26,414 bases of DNA from CBDTYW01 sp965364735 (GCA_965364735.1 CBDTYW010000015.1:1-26414), one strand, 5' to 3'; counted from the stretch's first letter, positions 6,841 through 15,140 are shown. The notes: a model not told the origin generated them from the sequence alone. Program-made: numbers and translations.

Positions 6841-8570
6841 CCGCCACCGAGACCGGATCTCGTGACGCCCTCGGGGTCGCGCTCCACAAGCTCGCCGCCC
6901 AGGTCCGTGGCCTGCGGTTCGACGTGCCGGACGCTGCGCAGGCGGAGCGTCGCGCCCGCCGCGATCGCGTGATCCGCACGCTCGACGACTACCTCCTGCC
7001 GCGCATGCAGGATCTCGGCGGACCGATGGTCGCGGTCGTGCTCGGCCCGACGGGTGCGGGGAAGTCCTCGCTGGTCAACGGGCTCGCGGGGCGTCGCGTC
7101 ACCCGCCCCGGGGCGGTCCGCCCGACGACGCGCTCGCCGGTGGTGTGGTGTCACGAGGACCATGCCGCGCGTCACCGTGCCGGGTTGCTGACCGGCTACG
7201 GGACCGAAGAGCGGCCGCTCGAGATCGTCGCGGACGTCGACGTGATGCTGCGCGGGCTCACGATCGTCGACACGCCCGACATCGACTCGGTCGAGCTCGT
7301 CCACCACGAGATCGCCCGCGACCTGCTCGGGGTGGCGGACCTCGTCATCTTCACCACGTCAGCGCAGCGCTACGCCGACGCCGTCCCGTGGGACGTGCTG
7401 CGTGAGGTCGTCCGCCGCGGCACACCGCTGCTGTTCGTCCTGAACAGGGTGCGCGAGGGCGGCGACGAGGTCGTCGCGGATCTCCGCGCGCTCTTCGATC
7501 GCAACGGCATCTCGCTCGACGCTGAGGGCGTCGCGCTGTTCACGATCGCCGAGCAGGAGGTCACCGACGACCACGGCGGGCTGCCGGCCGCGGCCGTCGC
7601 GCCGTTGCGGGCACGGCTCACCGAGCTCAGCGACCCGGTGGAACGTGCCGCCGCCATCCGCACCGCCATCTCCGGGGCGCTCTCCGCCACGATCGACGAC
7701 AGCGAACGTCTCGCCGACGAGCTCTCCGCGGAGCAGTCCACCGTCCAGGACCTGATCCGCACCGCCCAGCAGGCCTACGCGGCACAGGTCGCCGAGCTCT
7801 CGGCGAGCCTGCGCGACGGCACGCTCATCCGCGACGAGGTCCTCGGCCGCTGGCAGGAGTTCGTCGGGACCGGCGCGATCCTCCAGGCGTTGTCGAGCGG
7901 CGTCGGCACGATGCGTCGCTGGATCGGCCGGACGATGGGCTTCGGGGGCGGCCGGGAGGAGGCCGTCACCGCGCAGGCGCGTGACTTCCTGTCCAACGAG
8001 ATCCTGCGCCGCACGCAGATGGCGGCGTCGACGGTCCGCTCCACGTGGGAGCTCACCGAGCCCGGCCGCGCCCTGCTCGGGGCAGCTGCCGGCGCCGGGT
8101 ACCGCGACGATCCCGAGACAGAGCGTCGTGCCCGCAGCGCGGTCGCCGACTGGACCGCACAGCTCGCACGCCTCGTCGAGGACGAGGGCGGCGGACGTCG
8201 ACGGATCGCGCAGGTGGCCTCGCTGGGGGTGAACGTCGTGGCGGTCTCGGCGCTGGTGGCGGTGTTCGCGAACACCGGCGGTCTGACCGGATCCGAGGTC
8301 GGTGTGACCGCCGGCGCGGCCGCCGCGCAGCAGTCGTTGCTCGAGCACGTCCTCGGTGGCGCGGCAGCACGCTCCCTCGTCCAGCAGGCGCGCCAGACGC
8401 TGGAGACCTCGCTCGAAGCAGTGCTCCGCGCCGACTCCGATCGCTACCAGGCCGCAGCCGAGTCGCTGGTGGACGACGCCAAGGTCGTCCAGCAGCTCCG
8501 CGACGCCGTCCGGGAGGTCCAGCGGCTGGCCGTGGCCGCCGATCTCCTCGATCGCAAGGGGCACCGATGA
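6837..8570 (+). CDS. dynamin-like GTPase, first of a tandem pair
   Basis: This 577-residue P-loop protein starts at ATG 6837, overlapping the App1 stop. G1 is GPTGAGKSS (70-78), with a switch-I-like RPTTRSPVVW (95-104) and a G3 motif DTPD (145-148). The G4 position reads NRVR (203-206) instead of N/TKxD, so the Asp that normally selects guanine is missing. The C-terminal half is a long helical region (about 270-577) with a hydrophobic stretch at about 460-500 that may insert in or touch the membrane, then amphipathic helices rich in Gln and Glu. This fits bacterial dynamin-like proteins; Streptomyces DynA/DynB are a known pair involved in division-septum stability. Orthology is inferred, not shown. 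Confidence 0.82.
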   Translation: MTATETGSRDALGVALHKLAAQVRGLRFDVPDAAQAERRARRDRVIRTLDDYLLPRMQDLGGPMVAVVLGPTGAGKSSLVNGLAGRRVTRPGAVRPTTRSPVVWCHEDHAARHRAGLLTGYGTEERPLEIVADVDVMLRGLTIVDTPDIDSVELVHHEIARDLLGVADLVIFTTSAQRYADAVPWDVLREVVRRGTPLLFVLNRVREGGDEVVADLRALFDRNGISLDAEGVALFTIAEQEVTDDHGGLPAAAVAPLRARLTELSDPVERAAAIRTAISGALSATIDDSERLADELSAEQSTVQDLIRTAQQAYAAQVAELSASLRDGTLIRDEVLGRWQEFVGTGAILQALSSGVGTMRRWIGRTMGFGGGREEAVTAQARDFLSNEILRRTQMAASTVRSTWELTEPGRALLGAAAGAGYRDDPETERRARSAVADWTAQLARLVEDEGGGRRRIAQVASLGVNVVAVSALVAVFANTGGLTGSEVGVTAGAAAAQQSLLEHVLGGAAARSLVQQARQTLETSLEAVLRADSDRYQAAAESLVDDAKVVQQLRDAVREVQRLAVAADLLDRKGHR

Positions 8571-10186
8571 CCGTGACCCTCGATCTCGACGCTGCGCTGG
8601 CGTCGCTGCGTGCCGCGCTCGACTCGGCCGACGGCGTGCTGCTTCCCGCGGACGTCGCGGCCATCGCACCACGCGTCGCCCACGCGGGAGCTCGCGCTGC
8701 GAACCTCGGTGAGACGGTGCTCGCCGCGCTCATCGGTGGGACAGGATCCGGCAAGTCGAGCCTGCTGAACGCCCTGGCCGGGACGCCGGTCACACGCTCC
8801 GGGGTGCTCCGTCCGACGACCCAGAAACCCCTCGCGTGGGTCCCGTCGCCGACCGAGCCCGCCCTGCTCAGGCTTCTGGATGATCTCGGCGTCTTCGACC
8901 GCGCCCCGCAGCAGCAGCTCCCGGGACTCGCCGTCATCGACCTGCCCGACTTCGACTCCGTGGCCGCCGCGAACCGCGAGGTCGTCGATCGTCTGGCGCC
9001 CCGCGTCGACGCCCTCATCTGGGTCCTCGACCCGGAGAAGTACAACGACGACGCGCTGCACTCGGGCTACGTGGCGCCGCTCGTCGCCTACCAGTCGCAG
9101 TTCCTCTTCGTCCTGAACCAGGTGGACCGGCTCTCGGCGGCCGACGTCGTGAAGGTCGTCGCCGACCTCGGCGTGACGCTGCGCCGCGCGGGGATCGATC
9201 GTCCGAAGATCCTGACCGTGGCGGCGGCGCCGGCGGACGGCAGCGCTCCCCGAGGGATCGATGAGCTGCGGACCGTGCTCGAGCAGCGGCTCCAGGACAA
9301 GGCCGTCGCACGTGAGAAGGTCCGGCTCGACGTCGTGACGTCATCCCGTGACCTGCTGTTGCTGGCGACGGGGCGTGAGCACGTCGGCCAGGACGAGGCC
9401 ACCGTCATCACCGCGCCATCGTTCGCGCCCGTCCGCGAGGAGGTCGCGGACCTGATCGCCGGTGGCGTCGTCTCCGATCACGACATCATCGCTGCGCAGA
9501 AGGCCGGAGCCCGCGCCGCCGCTGCCGCGTCGAGCGGCCCGCTCGGCCGTGCGCTGCACGCGGCTCGTGGCACGACGCTCGGGAAGATCCTCGGTCTTCC
9601 CGGTGACCTCCCGGTCGCCGGGACGCTGCTGCCGTCGTCGAGCGGGACCGGCGGGGGTCTGGGTGCCGCGGCACGACTCCACGTCCACGTCCAGGACGTC
9701 GCCGAGGCCGCGCCCGCGCCCGTCGCACGCGAGGTCCGCGCGCTCACGTCAGGAACGTGGCTCGACGACCGAGTCCGCGACGTCGAGTCGATCGGCCTCG
9801 CGGAGCAGTCGGCGCCCGAAGGCGTCGAGATCCCGCGCTGGTGGCACCTCATGGCCGTCCTTCGGACCCTGTTGTCCGCCGCGGTGGTCGCAGGCCTCAT
9901 CGGGTTGTGGCTGACGCCGTCGCTGCCTCGCCCGGGCACCGCCGTGCCGTGGCCATGGCTCGCGATCATCTTCGGGCTCGGGCTGTCCCTGCTGATCGGC
10001 CAGGCGACCCGCGCGTCCGGAGCACGCCTCGGCCGTGGCGTCGCCCTCGACCACCGTGCCGCGCTCGCCAGCCTCTTCAGCCGCGAGCTCGACCGCCTCG
10101 TCGGCGCCCCGCTGCACACCGTCGGTGACCGCTGGCGCACGATGGTCCGCCACGCCGAAGCCGCCCTCCGCGCCGCCGGAGCCTGA
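8567..10186 (+). CDS. dynamin-like GTPase with two C-terminal membrane helices, second of a tandem pair
   Basis: This 539-residue protein starts at ATG 8567, overlapping the previous stop by 4 bp. G1 is GGTGSGKSS (57-65), RPTTQKPLAW (82-91) resembles the switch region of its partner, G3 is DLPD (125-128), and G4 is NQVD (184-187), close to canonical. Near the C-terminus two hydrophobic helices (about 432-450 and 463-478) form a hairpin, followed by a short cytoplasmic helical tail. The shared RPTT-x-x-P-x-x-W block shows that the two GTPases are related, but only this one has clear transmembrane helices. Such proteins are annotated as YfjP-like GTPases or dynamin-family proteins. A membrane-remodelling heteromer with the upstream protein is inferred from coupling and family. 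Confidence 0.82.
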   Translation: MTVTLDLDAALASLRAALDSADGVLLPADVAAIAPRVAHAGARAANLGETVLAALIGGTGSGKSSLLNALAGTPVTRSGVLRPTTQKPLAWVPSPTEPALLRLLDDLGVFDRAPQQQLPGLAVIDLPDFDSVAAANREVVDRLAPRVDALIWVLDPEKYNDDALHSGYVAPLVAYQSQFLFVLNQVDRLSAADVVKVVADLGVTLRRAGIDRPKILTVAAAPADGSAPRGIDELRTVLEQRLQDKAVAREKVRLDVVTSSRDLLLLATGREHVGQDEATVITAPSFAPVREEVADLIAGGVVSDHDIIAAQKAGARAAAAASSGPLGRALHAARGTTLGKILGLPGDLPVAGTLLPSSSGTGGGLGAAARLHVHVQDVAEAAPAPVAREVRALTSGTWLDDRVRDVESIGLAEQSAPEGVEIPRWWHLMAVLRTLLSAAVVAGLIGLWLTPSLPRPGTAVPWPWLAIIFGLGLSLLIGQATRASGARLGRGVALDHRAALASLFSRELDRLVGAPLHTVGDRWRTMVRHAEAALRAAGA

Positions 10187-10190
10187 CGCC

Positions 10191-10286
10191 GCGCTCGGTT
10201 GTCGCCGAAACCACACCCCGCTCGGGAAACGCGACAATCCCCGCCCCGAACCGGGTTGCGCGACAACGCGGGATCGTCGTCGGAGC
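10191..10286 (+). repeat. intergenic repeat, copy A (~95 bp)
   Basis: The whole gap between the dynamin operon and the converging DJ-1 gene is a repeat. The copy at 10943-11036 in inverse orientation matches it over its length; 46 of the first 50 bases agree, and the remainder aligns with one small gap. It holds internal inverted repeats: GTTGTCGC at 10198-10205 pairs perfectly with GCGACAAC at 10260-10267, and TTGTCGC pairs with GCGACAA at 10231-10237. Between two converging 3' ends it could act as a bidirectional terminator or a REP-like element. Confidence 0.8.
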
Positions 10287-10289
10287 TTG

Positions 10290-10889
10290 TCAGCGGGCGC
10301 CGGTCGGGTCCCAGTCGTACTCGATCCGGGTCGCGACCTCGGTGGCGAAGTCCCTGCCGACGAGACGGGCGACGAGGTGCAGGCCCATCGCGATCCCCGA
10401 CGACAGTCCTCCGCCGGTGACCACGCGTCCGTCATCGACCCAGCGACGTCCGGTCTGCACACGCCCCGCGTCACCGATGAAGTCGGCAAGGATCGCGGTG
10501 TCCATGTGGTGGGTGGTCAGCTGTGCGTCGCCGACGACACCGGCCGCGGCGAGCGCGAACGATCCCGTGCACACCGACGACACGACCTGCGCGCCCTCGG
10601 CGAGCGATGCGACCGTGTCGAGCAACGCGTCGTCCTTGGTCAGCAGGTCGAGGTCGATGGCTCCGGGGATGATGACCAGGTCGAACGGGCCGTCGGTCAC
10701 GGTGGCGTCCGGTGTCACCTGCATGCCGCCGTAGGCGCGGACCGTCGACAGGTCACGACCGACCAGGACAACGTCGAAGGGCTGCTCGGCGGCTGCTGGA
10801 ACCATCCGGTTCGCGGTGAGCAGCACTTCGTACGGGCCGCCGACGTCGAGCAGGTCGAAGCCGTCGAACACCAGCAGGGCAACACGCAC
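10290..10889 (-). CDS. DJ-1/PfpI family protein (isonitrile-hydratase-like)
   Basis: This 199-residue class I glutamine-amidotransferase-like protein has the putative nucleophile Cys107 in SSVCTGSFALAAAG (nucleophile elbow), Glu21 in the GGPYEVL segment, His residues at 127-128, and the C-terminal GGGLSSGIAMGLHLV block. This is the layout of InhA-type isonitrile hydratases and the N-terminal domains of AraC-like regulators; with no HTH at its end it is the stand-alone form. Substrate is unknown. GTG 10889 is chosen because GGAG lies just upstream and the fold begins at once; the frame continues upstream to 11075, but that extension is translated repeat DNA. It is bracketed by inverted repeat copies. 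Confidence 0.88.
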   Translation of the reverse strand: MRVALLVFDGFDLLDVGGPYEVLLTANRMVPAAAEQPFDVVLVGRDLSTVRAYGGMQVTPDATVTDGPFDLVIIPGAIDLDLLTKDDALLDTVASLAEGAQVVSSVCTGSFALAAAGVVGDAQLTTHHMDTAILADFIGDAGRVQTGRRWVDDGRVVTGGGLSSGIAMGLHLVARLVGRDFATEVATRIEYDWDPTGAR

Positions 10890-10914
10890 GTCTCGCTCCG
10901 GTTCGGGGCTGTTG

Positions 10915-10920
10915 ACGTTA
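10915..10920 (-). promoter_or_regulatory. possible -10 element (TAACGT) for the DJ-1 gene
   Basis: Read on the minus strand, TAACGT fits TANNNT and lies 26 bp upstream of the GTG at 10889, next to repeat copy B. No clear -35 is visible; copy B would cover that position. Confidence 0.25.
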
Positions 10921-10942
10921 GGGCTGACGAGGCGTGCCCGGG

Positions 10943-11036
10943 GCTCGGCGACGATCGCGCGTTGTCGTGCAAACCGGTTCGCATCGGGATCGTCGCGTTT
11001 CCCGAGCGGGGTGAGGTTTCCACGACAACCGAGCGC
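10943..11036 (-). repeat. intergenic repeat, copy B (inverted relative to copy A)
   Basis: On the minus strand this segment reproduces copy A from its GCGCTCGGTTGTCG left end to its ATCGTCG right end, with a handful of substitutions and one short gap. It lies between the DJ-1 promoter region and the end of the sulfotransferase operon. Together with copy A it forms a long-range inverted repeat around the DJ-1 gene. Confidence 0.8.
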
Positions 11037-11051
11037 GGGAGCGGGGTTCGG

Positions 11052-11080
11052 CGACGATCCCGCGTTGTCGCGCAACCCGG
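11052..11080 (-). repeat. intergenic repeat, partial copy C
   Basis: The 29 bases here are the exact reverse complement of 10251-10279 in copy A, that is, the right half of the repeat. Only about 15 bases separate it from copy B in the same orientation, so a truncated unit and a full unit stand in tandem just after the sulfotransferase stop. Confidence 0.8.
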
Positions 11081-11099
11081 CGCGGCGGGGCGCGTGTCG

Positions 11100-12362
11100 T
11101 CAGGCCCAGCCGCGGGAAGCGCGGTAGGTGGTGAAGGCGTCTGCGATGTCGGCTTCGGTGAGGGCGAAGTCGGCGAGGTCGTAGACGTGGCGGCCGTAGC
11201 GGTGCTGACGTTGCTCGTCGCGACGGGTGCGAATCGCGGCCTCGACGCCCGGATCCGGCGTCAGGCCGACGTGATCCCAGACCTGGCGGACGACGGAGAT
11301 CGGATCCGCGATCGTGTCCTCGTAGGCGACGTCGAGGAACTGACCGGTGTCGCGTCGGGCGCGGGTGTCCATCGCGCGCTCGACCATGCGGGACGTCTTG
11401 CGCAGCCAGTGCCGGCCGACCTCGTGTGGGTCGACGACGTCGGACATGATCCCGCGACCGTGGGCGATCATGGAGCAGAACGAGGCGACGGTCGTGACCG
11501 GGTCGCGGTGGGTCTGGATGATCCGCGCGTCGGGAAACTCGTCGAGCAGCGTGTCGAGCCACTCGAGGTGGTGCGGGGTCTTGAGGACCCAGCGAGCGGC
11601 GTCGGTCTCTGGCGCGGCAGCGGGGCGTTGGTGCCAGAGCGACTGGAGCTGCTCACGCAGATGCGCGTACGCCGGGGCCTGGTCGACGCCCTCGACCCAC
11701 GCCGCGAAGGACGGGACGTGCAGCGTCGCCTCGGACGCGGTGGAGATGAACGTCTGATCGAGCAGCAGGACCTCTTCCTCGGGCGACATCGACTCGACGG
11801 GGTGCACGGCGAAGAAGTCCGGGGCCATGTGCTTCAGGATCTTCTCGCTGGCATTCGCCTCGAGCTGACGACGGTCCTTGCCGCGCATCGGCGGACCGGG
11901 GCTCAGCGCCTCCCACGAGATGAGCGCCCGCAGGCGCGGGTCGGCGGCGAGGAGGCGATGCAGGAAGGTCGTGCCGGTGCGCTGCAGGCCGGTGATGACG
12001 ATGGGCGCGGCGACGTTGATCTCGCGGATCTCCGGGTTCGCCGCGACGTGGGCCGCATGCCGGAGCCGCGAACGCAACGTTCCGACGAGGCGGGCCCGCG
12101 TCGCGACTCGGCCGAACGGATGCAGCGCCGCCTCGGACTCGATGCTGTCGACGAGCCGCGTCAACGGCTCGACGACGTCCGGCGCCCCGAAGTCGCTCCA
12201 GCCATCGGCGGCGGAGATGGCGGCATCGATCAAGCCGTCGACCTCGAGCGACGGCTTCCCACGACGCGCCGCCGGAGCGGCCAGACGGTTGAACGTCCTG
12301 ATCGTCGCGGGGCGCCGCGGGTGGGCGTAGTCGCGCGACGTCTCGGTGACGGTCCGCGTCAT
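11100..12362 (-). CDS. PAPS-dependent sulfotransferase family protein (Sulfotransfer_3-like)
   Basis: This 420-residue protein is expected to transfer sulfate from PAPS to a hydroxylated small molecule or lipid. The 5'-phosphosulfate loop is GLQRTGTTFLH (125-135). WVLKTPHHLEWL (258-269) and the 3'-phosphate motif HRDPVTTVASFCS (285-297) follow, as in the bacterial PF13469-type family; a C-terminal YGRHVYDL block is also typical. The ATG at 12362 overlaps the stop of the DUF1214 gene by 4 bp, so it is the last gene of the TetR-SDR-DUF1214-sulfotransferase operon. The acceptor is unknown. I recall related families lying together in mycobacteria (Rv3529c-Rv3531c region), which should be verified. 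Confidence 0.9.
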   Translation of the reverse strand: MTRTVTETSRDYAHPRRPATIRTFNRLAAPAARRGKPSLEVDGLIDAAISAADGWSDFGAPDVVEPLTRLVDSIESEAALHPFGRVATRARLVGTLRSRLRHAAHVAANPEIREINVAAPIVITGLQRTGTTFLHRLLAADPRLRALISWEALSPGPPMRGKDRRQLEANASEKILKHMAPDFFAVHPVESMSPEEEVLLLDQTFISTASEATLHVPSFAAWVEGVDQAPAYAHLREQLQSLWHQRPAAAPETDAARWVLKTPHHLEWLDTLLDEFPDARIIQTHRDPVTTVASFCSMIAHGRGIMSDVVDPHEVGRHWLRKTSRMVERAMDTRARRDTGQFLDVAYEDTIADPISVVRQVWDHVGLTPDPGVEAAIRTRRDEQRQHRYGRHVYDLADFALTEADIADAFTTYRASRGWA

Positions 12363-13519
12363 GCGAGCTCCGTGCGGAGCTCCACGAGCTTCACGACGCG
12401 GCACGACGGCTGGGGCGGCTCGCCGCCCTCGGGACGCACCCAGCGCCAGCACATCGTCCCGAACGCGTGGCCTTGGGTCGTGATCCAGTTCGGGTGGCCG
12501 GGATCGTCGTGCGCGACGACGACGCGAAGGCTGCCGTCGTCCTCGACCGCGGCCGTCGCCTGGTTCACGTGGATGCGTTCGTTGCGGTAGTCCAGCGACT
12601 CCATCCAGTGGTTGTCGAGCTGGAAGTTCCAGTGGTCGATCTTCGGCGCGGTCGCCTCGATGACGAGGCACTCGTCGGGGCCGAGCCGCCAGTAGGAGTG
12701 GTAGTACGCGATCTCCGGCACGCCACCCATGCGCGTCGAGAGCTCCGGGTCGAAGCGGGGCAGCTCGTTGACGTGATCGGTGAACCCCTCGGCCCACTCG
12801 GCGAAGATCCCGGCCGCGCCGGGGACGAAGATCCCGGCGGTGAGCAGGCCGTTGACGAGAGACTCCGCGTCGAGGGGGCTCGGGCCGTCGGTGGCAGGTT
12901 CGCCGTCGTCGCCGAGGCGGACCAGGTGGATCTCGGCGAGCTCTTCGCGCTCGGCGTCGAGCAGCGACTGCCGCACGATCAGCGTCCCGGTCTCGGCCGT
13001 CATCTGCAGCCAGTCCGGCGTGGTCCCGTCCGCTCGTGCCTCCGGTGCGTCGGCGCTGACGATGACGTCGAAGCGACCGTCGGCGTCGAGGTTGAGGTCG
13101 ACGCCGTCCAGGCGCCCCGTCGGCGGCATCCCGCCGCTCTGCCCGTAGCTGCCGCGCTGGGTCGCGAACTCGAGCCAGTGCACGGTGTTGCGCTTGCCGG
13201 TCAGCCGGTAGGTGCTCGCCCCGTCGATGGCGGCGTTCAGGTAGTGGTTGTCAGGGTTGTCGGCGCCCATCTTCGCGGTCTCGTGCACGACCTGCATCAG
13301 GACCGGAGCCTTCGGGTCGGCGTGCTCGACGAACGTCTCGAGCGCCGCCCGCGTGAGCCGCGTCAGGTAGCGCAGGCCCTCCATCCGGGTGTCGAGATCC
13401 TCGGGCGTTCCGGGGCGGGTGAGCGTCTCGCCGGCGAGCTTCAGCAGGTCGCAGAACTCGCCCCATGCGGAGCCGTCCATGACCTTGCGTTCGGCTGCCT
13501 CGCGGCTGGATTCGGTCAT
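12359..13519 (-). CDS. DUF1214 domain-containing protein
   Basis: This 386-residue protein has a C-terminal DUF1214 domain recognised by PEIAYYHSYWRLGPDECLVI, WNFQLDNHWMESLDY, NERIHVNQATA, and a final GTMCWRWVRPE. The N-terminal 150 residues are helical, without signal peptide or membrane segment. DUF1214 proteins have no established biochemical role; in actinobacteria they often sit beside sulfotransferases and SDR enzymes. ATG 13519 overlaps the SDR stop by 4 bp, and its own stop overlaps the sulfotransferase start by 4 bp, so equimolar production of the three is likely. The frame is open upstream to 13843, but that part is antisense-like shadow inside the SDR gene. Confidence 0.88.
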   Translation of the reverse strand: MTESSREAAERKVMDGSAWGEFCDLLKLAGETLTRPGTPEDLDTRMEGLRYLTRLTRAALETFVEHADPKAPVLMQVVHETAKMGADNPDNHYLNAAIDGASTYRLTGKRNTVHWLEFATQRGSYGQSGGMPPTGRLDGVDLNLDADGRFDVIVSADAPEARADGTTPDWLQMTAETGTLIVRQSLLDAEREELAEIHLVRLGDDGEPATDGPSPLDAESLVNGLLTAGIFVPGAAGIFAEWAEGFTDHVNELPRFDPELSTRMGGVPEIAYYHSYWRLGPDECLVIEATAPKIDHWNFQLDNHWMESLDYRNERIHVNQATAAVEDDGSLRVVVAHDDPGHPNWITTQGHAFGTMCWRWVRPEGGEPPQPSCRVVKLVELRTELA

Positions 13520-14490
13520 GTGCTGATCCGTTCTGCGACGAGATGCGCGGCGTCCCACAGGGCGGCCGCGGTGGTCGGGTCGGTGGCGAGGTCGGACGGC
13601 AACGTCCGCTGCTTCATGTGCAGGTAGACGCCCGTCTCGCCCGCGACGTCGTCCGAGGCAGCGAGCCACACGACGGGGCCTGACGCCTTCTGCGGTGACT
13701 GGAAGAACAGCCGGAACATCACCGAGACGAGGGGCTTCGACCAGCTCGGCGCCTCGCGGGCGATCGAGGAGTTCACGGCGCCGGGACAGAGGTGGTGCAC
13801 CTCGATGCGACCGACGTTGCGTCGACTGAGCTCGCAGACCCACGTGTGCAGCAGCAGCTTCGAGCGGCCGTAGTGATCGATGACCTTGGACGTCGGGTAG
13901 TCGACGGGGACGTCGAACGTCGCCGGGTCGAACGCGGGTGCCGAGCGGTGTGACTCCGAGCCGACGACGACGATCCGCGGCGCGACCTCGTCGGCGACGT
14001 CAGCGAGCCGGCCCGCGTCGAGGAGTCGGTCGACGAGCATGAGGTTGCCGAGGAAGTTCACATGGACCATGACGTCGAGGCCGAACTCGGTGGTGCGCGC
14101 CGACGCCGGTACGACTCCGGCGTTGAGCACGACACGGTCGAGCACGACGTCGTCCTCGACGAGCCGCGCGACGAAGGCGTCGATGGTCGCGGGGTCGGCG
14201 AGGTCGAGCGGGTACGCACGGACGTCGTCGTTGGAGGACGCCGCGCGGATCGCCGCGACCGACGCGTCGTGCTTCGAGCGTTGCGCGATGACCGTCGACG
14301 CCCCGAGCTTGGCGATGCGGATGGCCACGCCCTGTCCGAGCCCCGAGCTGGCGCCGGTGACGAGCACCGTCATCCCGTCGAGCCGGGCGACGTCGTCGAC
14401 GTCGATGCCGTCAGCGCCGCCACCGCGCACGCGGTCGACGATGCCTGCCAACGCTGCGGAGAACGCCCCGCTCATCCGTTGCTCGCTCAC
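13516..14490 (-). CDS. short-chain dehydrogenase/reductase (SDR)
   Basis: This 324-residue classical SDR has TGASSGLG (45-52) for cofactor binding, NAG (123-125), Ser at 178-180, and YGRSK with Tyr207 and Lys211, so the catalytic set is complete. A 40-residue N-terminal extension precedes the Rossmann fold. Overall it resembles protochlorophyllide-reductase/retinol-dehydrogenase-like SDRs, as in the NHLCPGAV-type segment after the active site. The GTG start has GAGGG upstream; the next in-frame ATG is five codons later. It begins 15 bp after the TetR stop and overlaps the DUF1214 gene by 4 bp. The product is probably an oxidised or reduced alcohol/ketone that the sulfotransferase could modify (inference). 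Confidence 0.9.
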   Translation of the reverse strand: MSEQRMSGAFSAALAGIVDRVRGGGADGIDVDDVARLDGMTVLVTGASSGLGQGVAIRIAKLGASTVIAQRSKHDASVAAIRAASSNDDVRAYPLDLADPATIDAFVARLVEDDVVLDRVVLNAGVVPASARTTEFGLDVMVHVNFLGNLMLVDRLLDAGRLADVADEVAPRIVVVGSESHRSAPAFDPATFDVPVDYPTSKVIDHYGRSKLLLHTWVCELSRRNVGRIEVHHLCPGAVNSSIAREAPSWSKPLVSVMFRLFFQSPQKASGPVVWLAASDDVAGETGVYLHMKQRTLPSDLATDPTTAAALWDAAHLVAERIST

Positions 14491-14505
14491 GTCGCCCTCG
14501 TCGCG

Positions 14506-15102
14506 TCACCGGGCGGCGACGATAGCGGCGGCCCGTGTCCGCAGCAGCGCGGTCCCGGCGGTGCGGAGATCGTGGAGCAGCTCGTCCTGCGTGGCGCGCT
14601 GCGCGGCCCAGGCGGCAAGGCTCCCGACGAGCTGGGTCTCGAGCATCCGGGCGACGTCGGCATCCCCGGGGCGTGCGTCGTGCTCGGCGCCCCACATCGC
14701 CAGCACGAGCAGCTCCTGAAGCATCGTGCTGACCCGCGCTCGGAGCTCGCCTTCGTCGGCGCCCGCGGTCAGGTAGGCCTGCAGCATCGCGTCGGCGGAC
14801 GCAGGGGAGTCGTGCCAGCTGGTGGCGATGCGCTCGAGCACGCGGAGCACCCGCGCGACGTCGTCGTCGCCTTCGGGCGGCGTCGCCACGAAGCGTTCGC
14901 GGGCCCGGAGCAGCTCGCGCTCCATGACCGCGAGCACGAGGTGCGTCTTCGTCGGGTGGTGGCGGTAGAGCGTCGAGAGCGCGACTCCTGCGTGCTCGGC
15001 GACGTCGCGCATCTGCACGCGCGCGAACCCACCGTCGACGGTGAGCAGCGCCGCGGTGTCGAGGATCCGGGCGGTGCGGGCGAGCTGGCGGGGCGTGGGC
15101 AG
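14506..15102 (-). CDS. TetR/AcrR family transcriptional regulator
   Basis: The N-terminal HTH is clear: ARILDTAALLTVDGGFARVQ, then MRDVAEHAGVALSTLYRHHP and TKTHLVLAVME; the C-terminal ligand domain is variable, as usual. No ATG, GTG or TTG lies close before the HTH. The only in-frame ATG is at 15189; it has no ribosome site and would put the operator inside the gene. A CTG at 15102 has AGGA 6 bases upstream and gives a normal 198-residue TetR, so I propose a CTG start; 15189 (227 residues) is the alternative. It heads the SDR-DUF1214-sulfotransferase operon and faces a glycosyltransferase operon, so it likely represses its own operon and perhaps the divergent one. Confidence 0.85.
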   Translation of the reverse strand: MPTPRQLARTARILDTAALLTVDGGFARVQMRDVAEHAGVALSTLYRHHPTKTHLVLAVMERELLRARERFVATPPEGDDDVARVLRVLERIATSWHDSPASADAMLQAYLTAGADEGELRARVSTMLQELLVLAMWGAEHDARPGDADVARMLETQLVGSLAAWAAQRATQDELLHDLRTAGTALLRTRAAAIVAAR

Positions 15103-15140
15103 GGGGGTTCCTCGGGTTTCGGGGGCGAACGGGGATTCGC

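Noticed and set aside
10890..11075. N-terminal extension of the DJ-1 reading frame
   Set aside because: The extra 62 codons are translated intergenic repeat; the ribosome site and fold point to GTG 10889.
10191..11080. CRISPR array or insertion-sequence ends
   Set aside because: The copies are too few and irregularly spaced for CRISPR, and the enclosed gene is a DJ-1 family protein, not a transposase or Cas protein.
10035..12590. 851-codon plus-strand open frame
   Set aside because: It is antisense to the DJ-1, sulfotransferase and DUF1214 genes, all of which have clear motifs. Its length reflects codon bias, not coding.
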